Made by a program: the position numbers and the translations under genes. The notes below the pieces were generated by a model, which ran no database searches, was not told the DNA's origin, and saw only the letters and a list, made by a program, of their open reading frames with translations. 12,491 nt of DNA from Burkholderiales bacterium (GTDB lineage: Bacteria > Pseudomonadota > Gammaproteobacteria > Burkholderiales > Burkholderiaceae): contig CAHJWV010000538.1 in the NCBI GenBank assembly GCA_903643055.1, positions 1 through 12,491 on the forward strand, given 5' to 3'. Of the stretch, positions 1 through 6,141 are shown piece after piece (the first letter of the stretch is position 1; every line of letters starts with the position of its first letter).

Positions 1-27
1 GGCGGCGGTGGTCGCGGCGGCTACTAA
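1..27 (+). CDS. C-terminal end of a Gly/Arg-rich protein (partial)
   Basis: Frame 1 reads eight codons, GGGGRGGY, then TAA at 25-27. The gene starts outside the window. Gly-rich tails with an interspersed Arg and a terminal Tyr are typical of small bacterial RRM-type RNA-binding proteins, and also occur at the ends of some DEAD-box RNA helicases and SSB-like proteins. Eight residues cannot distinguish these, so the family is inference. A strong intrinsic terminator directly downstream supports this being a true gene end. Confidence 0.6.
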   Translation, partial: GGGGRGGY

Positions 28-67
28 GCCCTGACTCGATAGATCGCGTGAAAACGCGGTCTTTCTG

Positions 68-103
68 AAAAGCGATGGAGGCGAAAGCACCATCGCTTTT
101 TTC
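68..103 (+). terminator. Rho-independent terminator of the upstream Gly-rich gene
   Basis: An 11-bp perfect stem pairs 68-78 (AAAAGCGATGG) with 90-100. The apex 81-88 can close as GC-GAAA-GC, a GNRA tetraloop. The T run 97-102 partly pairs with the A run at the stem base. A second, weaker hairpin lies just before it (42-48 with 55-61, one G-U pair, loop TGAAAA) and is followed by TTT. The A run on the left arm gives weak U-tract character on the opposite strand, so it may also stop read-through from the converging operon that ends at 318. Confidence 0.88.
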
Positions 104-130
104 ATGGTGAATCCAGCGCTCATGTGACTT

Positions 131-150
131 GTTAGCACTGTCTTGCTAAC
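131..150. repeat. Short inverted repeat in the convergent intergenic gap
   Basis: GTTAGCA (131-137) and TGCTAAC (144-150) are perfect 7-bp arms around the 6-nt spacer CTGTCT. No U-tract follows on either strand, so it is not a classical terminator. It lies between two convergent transcription units, in the 28-317 gap. It could be a 3'-end stabilising hairpin of the minus-strand operon or an operator. Apart from this and the terminators at 42-103, I see nothing in 28-317; the short reading frames there look random. Confidence 0.4.
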
Positions 151-317
151 GAAATACAGTCAGTGACGCCTCAAAGAACAGCCAAGCCCAATTCGCTGTT
201 GAAATCGATTGCCAAGGTACGCGCACTGTGCCCAGCCGGAAGGCGGGCTTGATGCTGTTGCGTTGCCCGCAGAAGCCTATGTGGTATCTCACGACCAGCC
301 ATGGTCGCTGCAGGTGA

Positions 318-1097
318 TTACTGTGTCTTTCGCTGCTTTCGCGCACGTCCGACCAGCAACCGGTCAAACAACCAGTTCGGCAGCAAGCGCATCAGCGCGG
401 CAACAACACCCATCTGCCAAGGAATCACCCGCTGGCTGGCTCCCGCTTCGATCGCGTTGAAGGCTTGATCGGCAAATGCATCGGGCTGCATCAGAAACGG
501 CATGCTGTAGCGATTTTCACTGGTCAGCGGCGTCGCCACATAACCCGGCAGGATGGTGACCACCTTGATGCCATCGGCCCGTAACTCGCCGCGCACGCTT
601 TCGCAGAAGCTGATCACCGCGGCCTTGCTTGAGCAGTACGCGCCATGCCCCGGCAAACCTCGTATTCCGGCGACGCTGGCAATGCCAACGAACGTGCCTG
701 AGCGGCGCTCGCGCATGGCGGTGATGAAAGGATGGAACGTGGCGGCCACACCGAGATTGTTGGTCTCGAAGGTTTCGCGCATGACTTCCAGGTCTTCGAA
801 GATCGCGGTGTCGATGCCCATGCTGATGCCCGCGTTGGCAATCACCACATCTGGCAACCCTTGCGTGGCCATGCAGTCGAGACCGGCTCGTTTGATCGAT
901 GCGAAGTCACGCACATCCGCGCCATAAACGCCAACGCGTGCCAGATCCAGCCCGTGCGCTGCCGCCCACGCGCTGACCTCGGCCGACCGTCGTGCCACCA
1001 GCGCGAGCCGATAACCGCTTTGATAAAACCGCTTTGCAAGCGCTTGGCCCAAGCCACTGGAGGCGCCTGTGATGAACACCAGTCGACCGGTATTCAT
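318..1097 (-). CDS. SDR-family NAD(P)-dependent oxidoreductase
   Basis: A 259-residue classical short-chain dehydrogenase with a single Rossmann domain. Seen: cofactor loop TGASSGLG (10-17), NAG (88-90), the helix-4 Asn region at NN (113-114), catalytic Ser141, Tyr154 and Lys158 in YxxxK, and PGYVATP (184-190). Arg36-Arg37 at the end of beta-2 would suit NADP(H), which is inference. The length is normal for the family, although the C-terminal part (about 230-250) is hydrophobic and the tail basic, so membrane association is possible. The ATG at 1097 overlaps the lptC stop as ATGA and has a GGAG Shine-Dalgarno at 1104-1107 inside lptC, so it is translationally coupled as the last gene of the kdsD-kdsC-lptC operon. 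The substrate is unknown; the context suggests envelope or LPS metabolism but does not prove it. Confidence 0.9.
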   Translation of the reverse strand: MNTGRLVFITGASSGLGQALAKRFYQSGYRLALVARRSAEVSAWAAAHGLDLARVGVYGADVRDFASIKRAGLDCMATQGLPDVVIANAGISMGIDTAIFEDLEVMRETFETNNLGVAATFHPFITAMRERRSGTFVGIASVAGIRGLPGHGAYCSSKAAVISFCESVRGELRADGIKVVTILPGYVATPLTSENRYSMPFLMQPDAFADQAFNAIEAGASQRVIPWQMGVVAALMRLLPNWLFDRLLVGRARKQRKTQ

Positions 1098-1747
1098 GGC
1101 GTGCTCCGCGGCTCGAAGGTCGCATGCACACGCCCGGTGAACTGGATCACCCGCTCCAGATGGTCGTAGTCCATGCCGTCAGCACGAATCTGCGTCGCGC
1201 CTTGCGACACGATGACTGGCAGGTGCGAATGGACTCGTTCAGTGTCGAGGAATGCATGCAGAAACTCACCACGAAAGTGGATGGCTTCTTCATTGGCCGC
1301 AGCTTCGCGCACGACTTCGGCACCACCGAACAATTGCACCTCCGTGCCTGCGCCGTTTGCAATCGCATGCTGTGCCTTGGCCACCGTCACCCGGCCATCA
1401 GGGGCGATCGCACGAAGCCGCAGGTTGTCGATCTCCATCGTGTCGGTGTCGGGGTAGTGCCGCATCAAATCGCCTTCGATCTGCGCACGCAATGGGCCGG
1501 CCGGGGTAAAACGCTGAACTGCGAAATTGCGCATTTCGTAGTCAGGCTCATGGCGCAAGACCACATCACCTGCGGCCTCACCTGCCATCGGCGTGTTCTT
1601 AACCAACCACCAGGTACCCAACGCCATCAAGACCATCACCAGCAATGGCAAGTAGGCAGAGATCCACGACCACAGCCGCCAGCGCCATGGCTGGCGAGAG
1701 TTTGACGCCGCAGGTGCGGGTGGCGAAAGAACCGCGAGAGCGTTCAA
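1094..1747 (-). CDS. lptC: LPS export system periplasmic bridge protein LptC
   Basis: LptC is the bitopic inner-membrane protein that links the LptB2FG transporter to LptA in LPS transport. The 217-residue product has a cytoplasmic N-terminus with WRWRLW (21-26), one membrane segment at about 30-49 and a periplasmic beta-jellyroll region (about 65-215), including the RADGMDYDHLERVIQFTGRV stretch near the C-terminus that is typical of LptC. It is somewhat longer than the enterobacterial protein (about 190). The chosen start is TTG at 1747, which has AGGA at 1755-1758 seven bases upstream and gives the expected length before the membrane helix. The ATG overlapping the kdsC stop (1759-1761) is in another frame and reaches a stop after five codons. 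No in-frame ATG lies just upstream. It follows kdsC by 10 nt and overlaps the SDR gene by 4 nt. Confidence 0.9.
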   Translation of the reverse strand: MNALAVLSPPAPAASNSRQPWRWRLWSWISAYLPLLVMVLMALGTWWLVKNTPMAGEAAGDVVLRHEPDYEMRNFAVQRFTPAGPLRAQIEGDLMRHYPDTDTMEIDNLRLRAIAPDGRVTVAKAQHAIANGAGTEVQLFGGAEVVREAAANEEAIHFRGEFLHAFLDTERVHSHLPVIVSQGATQIRADGMDYDHLERVIQFTGRVHATFEPRSTP

Positions 1748-1757
1748 GCCGAGATCC

Positions 1758-2333
1758 TCATGCGCTCGTTTCGTCCAGTGTCGTCAGGTGGCCGCGCAGC
1801 AAAGAGGCATAGCGCCCGGTCGCTGTCAGCAGCAAATCGCAGAACGCACGCGCCGCACCGTGGCCGCCGGTTAGCTCGGTGACGTGATGCGATACCGCCT
1901 TCACCTCAACATGTGCGTTAGCCGGCGCGCAGGCAAAGACAGCTCGGGTCATCAGCGGCAGATCAGGCCAATCGTCCCCCATGACCGCCAGCGCATCCCA
2001 TCCGATACCCAAGCGTTCCATGACGCCCTGTGCGGCGGCCAGCTTGTCATGTGCGCCGTAGACAGCGTGCGCGATGCCAAGATCGGCCACTCGCCGACGC
2101 ACCGCCGGGGAATCTCGGCCAGTGATGACGATCGGTGCAATGCCGCCTTGGGCTAACAGTTTCAGCCCGTGGCCATCGAGGGTATTGAAGGCCTTGAAGT
2201 CTTCACCACGTTCGCTGATGTAGATGCGGCCGTCGGTCAGCACACCATCAACATCAAAAATGGCTGCACGAACGGGCTGGGCTTTCAGCAGCAATTCGGG
2301 TGCAATACAGAGCCTCGGTTGAATGACGGTCAT
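1758..2333 (-). CDS. kdsC: 3-deoxy-D-manno-octulosonate 8-phosphate phosphatase KdsC
   Basis: A HAD-superfamily phosphatase that hydrolyses Kdo-8-phosphate to Kdo, the sugar joining lipid A to the LPS core; cytoplasmic. Its 191 residues fit the C0-type cap-less, tetramer-forming family. Seen: motif I FDVDGVLTDG (26-35) with nucleophile Asp27 and Asp29; motif II Thr71 in ITGR (70-73); motif III Lys97 in GAHDK; motif IV MGDDWPDL (118-125) with metal-binding Asp120 and Asp121. The late GGHGAARAFCDLLL segment (156-169) matches the conserved KdsC C-terminus. The ATG shares one base with the kdsD stop (TGATG) and is preceded by AAGG at 2341-2344, so coupling to kdsD is expected. The product feeds the pathway that lptC serves at the export stage. 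Confidence 0.96.
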   Translation of the reverse strand: MTVIQPRLCIAPELLLKAQPVRAAIFDVDGVLTDGRIYISERGEDFKAFNTLDGHGLKLLAQGGIAPIVITGRDSPAVRRRVADLGIAHAVYGAHDKLAAAQGVMERLGIGWDALAVMGDDWPDLPLMTRAVFACAPANAHVEVKAVSHHVTELTGGHGAARAFCDLLLTATGRYASLLRGHLTTLDETSA

Positions 2334-3334
2334 CAGATCACCTTCGCCCGCATCAGGTCGTTGAAGTTCAGCGCGCCCACCAACAGGCCTTGCGCATCGA
2401 CCACCAGCACACTCGTGATGCGATGGGCTTCCATCATGACAGCGGCTTCAACGGCAAGCGCGTCCGCACGAACTTGGCGAGGCCGAGGGTGCATCACCAT
2501 CTGAGCAGTCAGCTCACGCAAGTCACGGCCTTTTTCGATAAGCCGGCGCAGGTCGCCATCGGTGAAGATGCCCAGCACATGGCCCGGCTCATCGGTGATC
2601 GCGGTTGCGCCCAGGCCTTTCTGTGTCATCTCGCGGACCATTTCGACGAACGGGGTTTCCGGCGGCACCTGAGGAACGGCGTCGCCGGTTCGCATCAAAT
2701 CATGCACATGCGTCAACAGCTTGCGTCCCAGGCTGCCTCCCGGATGCGAGCGCGCGAAATCCTCTTCATGAAAACCACGCGCGTCCAATAAAGACACGGC
2801 CAGCGCATCCCCCAAGGCCATCTGCGCCGTCGTGCTGGCCGTAGGCGCGAGATTCATCGGGCAAGCCTCTTGATCGACGGCACTGCTCAATGCGATGTCT
2901 GCATGCTGGGCCAAGCTCGATTCGGCTCGCCCGGTGATCGCCACCAGCGTGATGCCCAAACGCTTGAGCGCAGGCAGGATCGTCGCGATTTCATTGCTTT
3001 CGCCCGAGTTGGAAATGGCCAGCACCACATCACCCGAAGCCACCATGCCCAGATCACCATGGGCCGCTTCACCGGGATGCACGAACATGGCGGGCGTGCC
3101 GGTCGAGGCCAGCGTCGCGGCGATCTTGCGGCCCACATGGCCGCTCTTGCCCATACCCATCACCACCACGCGACCGGTGCAATTCAGCATCGCCAACACG
3201 GCAGCCACAAAACCTTCACCTTGGCGAGCCTTGAGGCCGATCAAGGCCTGCGCTTCGATGTCAAACGTCTGATGCGCCAGGCGCAATACGCGCTCGGCAT
3301 TGAAGGCAGTAACAACAGGGGCTTGTGCAGGCAC
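2333..3334 (-). CDS. kdsD: D-arabinose 5-phosphate isomerase KdsD (SIS + two CBS domains)
   Basis: KpsF/GutQ-family isomerase converting ribulose 5-phosphate to arabinose 5-phosphate, the first committed precursor of Kdo. The 333 residues hold an N-terminal SIS sugar-isomerase domain (about 40-200) with GMGKSG (60-65), HPGEAAHGDLGM (86-97), SNSGES (108-113), EACPMNLAPT (156-165) and RSHPGGSLGRKLL (195-207). Lys63, Glu115, Glu156 and His197 fit the positions of the four catalytic residues known in the enterobacterial enzyme. Two CBS domains follow (about 209-268 and 275-333). The start is GTG at 3334; an in-frame stop at 3344-3346 leaves no ATG upstream, and the Shine-Dalgarno is weak. It is the first gene of the minus-strand LPS operon and is followed at once by kdsC, the usual order in this group. 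Confidence 0.95.
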   Translation of the reverse strand: MPAQAPVVTAFNAERVLRLAHQTFDIEAQALIGLKARQGEGFVAAVLAMLNCTGRVVVMGMGKSGHVGRKIAATLASTGTPAMFVHPGEAAHGDLGMVASGDVVLAISNSGESNEIATILPALKRLGITLVAITGRAESSLAQHADIALSSAVDQEACPMNLAPTASTTAQMALGDALAVSLLDARGFHEEDFARSHPGGSLGRKLLTHVHDLMRTGDAVPQVPPETPFVEMVREMTQKGLGATAITDEPGHVLGIFTDGDLRRLIEKGRDLRELTAQMVMHPRPRQVRADALAVEAAVMMEAHRITSVLVVDAQGLLVGALNFNDLMRAKVI

Positions 3335-3409
3335 GGATCGGCGCTATTCGTCCAGTAGGATCAAGCGATTGTAGGCACGCTGCCGTCCCACGCCACCCTG
3401 AGCACGCGC
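3335..3409. promoter_or_regulatory. Divergent kdsD / antiporter intergenic region
   Basis: This 75-bp gap must hold the 5' signals of both divergent units. On the minus strand TACAAT (complement of 3368-3373) matches five of six bases of a sigma70 -10 and would start the kdsD transcript near 3361. No convincing -35 is seen 16-18 bp upstream, where the sequence is GC-rich. For the plus-strand antiporter I see neither a clear promoter nor a good Shine-Dalgarno. Promoter assignment is inference from the -10 alone. Confidence 0.4.
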
Positions 3410-5407
3410 ATGGTCTCTACCCTTGAACTGGTCCTGCTTTACCTGATTGCTGCTGTGGCAGGCGTGGTCGTGTGCCGCTCGCTGCGCTTGCCGCCCATGC
3501 TGGGCTACCTGGTGGTCGGTGTGTTGATCGGCCCCAACGCGCTGGCACTGGCGAAGGATTCGGCCGGCATGACTTACCTCGCTGAATTCGGTGTGGTTTT
3601 CCTGATGTTCGTGATCGGGCTCGAATTCAATCTGCCCAAGCTGAAGAGCATGCGCACGCTGGTGTTCGGCCTGGGCTTCAGCCAGGTGGCGCTGACCATG
3701 CTGACGGCCGTAGCAGGCAACGCGTTGCTCGGCTGGCTATTTGTGCGTTTCGGCCGCGAGTGGGGATTGGGTTGGCAAAGTGCAGTGGCTTTGGGCGGGG
3801 CGCTCGCGATGAGCAGCACCGCCATCGTCGTCAAGATGATGGCCGAACGCCTTGAGTTGGAAAGCGAACATGGGCGGGCCGTGCTGGGCGTGCTGCTGTT
3901 CCAAGATCTGGCCGTGGTGCCTTTGCTGGTGTTGATTCCGGCGCTCGGCTCGTCACCCGAAGCGCTGATGCGCGAGCTGGCTTTTGCTGCGTTGAAGGCA
4001 GGCGCCTTGCTAACGGTGCTGCTGGTCGGCGGTCAGCGCGTGATGCGTTGGTGGCTGACTTTGGTGGCCCGGCGTAAGAGCGAAGAACTCTTCATTCTGA
4101 ACCTGCTTTTGGTGACGCTCGGCCTCAGCTGGCTCACCGAACATGCCGGCTTGTCACTGGCGTTGGGCGCTTTCGTCGCCGGCATGCTAATCGCGGAGAC
4201 CGAATACAAGCATCAGGTGGAAACCGACATCCGCCCGTTCCATGACGTGCTGCTCGGGCTCTTCTTCATCACCATCGGCATGAAGCTCGATGGGGAAATC
4301 ATCATGGACCGCTGGGCGCTCGTGCTGGTGCTGAGCCTGTTGCCCGTGCTGTTCAAGTTCGTGCTGGTGGCCGCACTGGCCAAGCTGTTCGGCGCGGCCA
4401 CTGGCATCGCACTGCGGACCGGGCTGTATCTGGCGCAAGCCGGGGAGTTCGGTTTCGTGCTGCTGTCGCTGGCCACGCAAGAACAATTGCTGCCGGCTCA
4501 TCTGCAAAGCCCGGTGCTCGCCAGCATGGTGCTGTCGATGCTGGCCACGCCGTTCATCATCATGCACAGCAACCGCATCGTGATGCGTCTGAGCGCCAAC
4601 GACTGGCTGATGCAGTCGGTCGCGATGACGTCCATCGCCAAGCGTGCCATCAACGCCGAGGCCCACATCATCATTGCCGGTTACGGCCGCAGCGGCCAAA
4701 ACCTGGCTCGCCTGCTGGATGGAGAAACCATTCCCTACATGGCGCTGGATCTCGACCCCGACCGCGTGCGCCAGGCCGCCGCCGCCGGCCAAAGCGTCGT
4801 GTTCGGCGATGCTGCTCGTTTGCAAAGCCTGATGGCTGCAGGCCTGGCCCGCGCCAGCGCCGTGGTGGTCAGCTATCACGACACGCCTTCAGCATTGAAG
4901 ATCCTTCACCTCGTGCAAGAGCACGCACCGACAGTGCCCGTCGTCGTTCGCACCTTGGACGATTCCGACATTGAACGTCTGCGTGCAGCTGGGGCGACCG
5001 AGGTCGTGCCTGAAGCCATCGAAGGTTCGCTGATGTTGGCAAGCCATGCGCTGGCGCTCGTCGGCGTGCCGATGCGCCGCGTGATCCGCGTAGTTCAAGA
5101 ACAGCGAGACGCCCGCTACAACCTTTTGCGCGGCTACTTCCACGGCGTCGACGAAAGTGCCGATGATTTGCAGCAAGCCCGTTTGCTGAGCGTCAGCCTG
5201 CCGTCAGCGGCCGCGAGCTTGGGCCGCCCTCTGGCCGACTTAGCACTGCACACCGTCGGCGTGATGGTGGTGTCGGTGAGGCGGGCGTCCGGCGCGGTCA
5301 TCAAGCCTGACGATGCTTTGGTATTGCTCAGTGGCGATACCTTGGTCCTCTCAGGCTTGCCCGAACCGCTGGCCTTGGCAGAAAGCAAACTGCTGGGGCG
5401 GGTCTAA
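3410..5407 (+). CDS. CPA2-family cation/proton antiporter with TrkA-N and TrkA-C domains (KefB/KefC/YbaL type)
   Basis: A 665-residue inner-membrane antiporter expected to exchange K+ or Na+ for protons. Residues 1-390 form the Na+/H+-exchanger domain with about twelve hydrophobic segments: LPPMLGYLVVGVLIGP (27-42), FGVVFLMFVIGLEF (60-73), the FQDLAVVP segment (164-171) with membrane-embedded Asp166, and AQAGEFGFVLLSLA (342-355). A Rossmann regulator-of-K+-conductance domain follows at about 418-540, with the nucleotide fingerprint GYGRSG (424-429) and an acidic end to beta-2 (LDLDPD, 446-451), which suits NAD(H). A TrkA-C domain covers about 585-658. This layout is that of ligand-gated KefB/KefC/YbaL proteins; the exact ion and gating ligand cannot be told. 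The gene diverges from kdsD and ends at a terminator shared with the convergent neighbour. Start is the ATG at 3410. Confidence 0.9.
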   Translation: MVSTLELVLLYLIAAVAGVVVCRSLRLPPMLGYLVVGVLIGPNALALAKDSAGMTYLAEFGVVFLMFVIGLEFNLPKLKSMRTLVFGLGFSQVALTMLTAVAGNALLGWLFVRFGREWGLGWQSAVALGGALAMSSTAIVVKMMAERLELESEHGRAVLGVLLFQDLAVVPLLVLIPALGSSPEALMRELAFAALKAGALLTVLLVGGQRVMRWWLTLVARRKSEELFILNLLLVTLGLSWLTEHAGLSLALGAFVAGMLIAETEYKHQVETDIRPFHDVLLGLFFITIGMKLDGEIIMDRWALVLVLSLLPVLFKFVLVAALAKLFGAATGIALRTGLYLAQAGEFGFVLLSLATQEQLLPAHLQSPVLASMVLSMLATPFIIMHSNRIVMRLSANDWLMQSVAMTSIAKRAINAEAHIIIAGYGRSGQNLARLLDGETIPYMALDLDPDRVRQAAAAGQSVVFGDAARLQSLMAAGLARASAVVVSYHDTPSALKILHLVQEHAPTVPVVVRTLDDSDIERLRAAGATEVVPEAIEGSLMLASHALALVGVPMRRVIRVVQEQRDARYNLLRGYFHGVDESADDLQQARLLSVSLPSAAASLGRPLADLALHTVGVMVVSVRRASGAVIKPDDALVLLSGDTLVLSGLPEPLALAESKLLGRV

Positions 5408-5437
5408 AAACTTGCAGCCAAAAAGTTTGATCTCCAA

Positions 5438-5475
5438 CGAAAACGGCACCGTCCATGGGAACGGTGCCGTTTTCG
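5438..5475. terminator. Bidirectional intrinsic terminator between convergent genes
   Basis: A perfect 15-bp inverted repeat pairs 5438-5452 (CGAAAACGGCACCGT) with 5461-5475 around the 8-nt loop CCATGGGA. On the plus strand the GC-rich core is followed by TTTTCGTTT. On the minus strand the mirror sequence gives TTTTCGTTG. It lies 30 nt after the antiporter stop and 44 nt after the end of the cyclic-nucleotide-binding gene, as expected for one hairpin stopping both units. Confidence 0.9.
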
Positions 5476-5519
5476 TTTGGCGAGCAGATCGATGCGCCGA
5501 TGCGCGCAACAAAGAACCA

Positions 5520-5996
5520 TCACGTCATCGGGATCGGCTTGCCGGTCGTCGTCATGTTGGCACGTATCCGCACCGCCATCACGCCGCCAGCGGCACGGAG
5601 CAACTCCACCGCCAAGCCCGGTGAGCGCTGGGCGAGTTCTTCGAGACGAGGCCCACGAAGCGCCCACACCACGGACGCCGTCATCGCTTCGACACTGGCC
5701 ATGCGTGGGCCATCAACAAAAAGCCCCGGTTCACCGACGACAGAACCAGGCCGAAGAATCGCGATGCGATTGCCTCCTGGAGGACCACCGGTGCGGAACA
5801 CCTGAAGCGAACCACGTCCGAGAAAATACATCGTGCGGTCAACATCACCCTGCTTGATGACGAGATCACCAGAGCGAATTTCGTGCATCGTCAGGTATTG
5901 CCCGATGGTGCGCCACTGCTCGAGGTTGAGCCGTGCGTGAAACGCGTCGTCGGTGTTCAGCGTTTGTATTGCTTGAACGAGTTCAGAGAATTCCAT
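5520..5996 (-). CDS. Stand-alone cyclic-nucleotide-binding-domain protein
   Basis: The 158-residue product is mainly one Crp/cNMP-binding beta-roll (about 25-120) plus a C-terminal helix. Seen: IRSGDLVIKQGDVDRTMYFL (40-59), GSLQVF (62-67), and the phosphate-binding-cassette region GSVVGEPGLF (84-93) followed by PRMASV (97-102). Glu89 and Arg98 are the usual ligand-contact positions, but Met99 replaces the common Ser/Thr, so cyclic-nucleotide binding is uncertain. There is no helix-turn-helix, so it is not a complete Crp/Fnr regulator. The frame stays open to an ATG at 6110, but I prefer 5996: family similarity begins at MEFSELVQAI, and a promoter-like element lies between the two ATGs. No clear Shine-Dalgarno precedes 5996. 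It lies downstream of mnmE on the same strand; the role is unknown. Confidence 0.82.
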   Translation of the reverse strand: MEFSELVQAIQTLNTDDAFHARLNLEQWRTIGQYLTMHEIRSGDLVIKQGDVDRTMYFLGRGSLQVFRTGGPPGGNRIAILRPGSVVGEPGLFVDGPRMASVEAMTASVVWALRGPRLEELAQRSPGLAVELLRAAGGVMAVRIRANMTTTGKPIPMT

Positions 5997-6045
5997 GATG
6001 TGGGGTGGGGCGCTGTCTAAGGACCAATTGCGCAAACAGCAATGA

Positions 6046-6081
6046 AGGAACCGATTATGGGTTCCTGTGTTTTTCCGACAA
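6046..6081 (-). promoter_or_regulatory. Putative promoter with palindrome around the -10 (cyclic-nucleotide-binding gene)
   Basis: On the minus strand TTGTCG (complement of 6076-6081) is followed after 16 bp by CATAAT (complement of 6054-6059), matching four and five of six consensus bases. The predicted start near 6047 leaves about 50 nt of leader before the ATG at 5996. AGGAACC (6046-6052) and GGTTCCT (6060-6066) form a perfect 7-bp inverted repeat whose 7-nt centre contains the -10. It could be an operator, or a weak transcript-end hairpin for mnmE. On the plus strand GTGTTTTT follows the hairpin, but no plus-strand gene needs a terminator there. Confidence 0.5.
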
Positions 6082-6141
6082 TCGGGTAGGGCCCGTCGCA
6101 ACTCGCTCATCCGTGTGGAATCACCGACCCTCGGTAATCAT

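Noticed and set aside
138..159. Possible LexA/SOS box (CTGT to ACAG)
   Set aside because: The half-sites are 14 bp apart instead of the 8 bp needed for the CTGT-N8-ACAG type.
146..460. Small frames on both strands downstream of the dehydrogenase
   Set aside because: Short, overlapping each other and the SDR gene, with no start signal or family resemblance.
4187..4879. 230-codon minus-strand frame inside the antiporter gene
   Set aside because: Antisense shadow with His/Gln/Glu-rich low-complexity translation; the plus-strand antiporter is complete with clear motifs.
5997..6110. N-terminal extension of the cyclic-nucleotide-binding protein to the ATG at 6110
   Set aside because: The 38 extra residues do not look like the family and overlap a promoter-like element; the internal ATG at 5996 begins the expected MEFSEL sequence.
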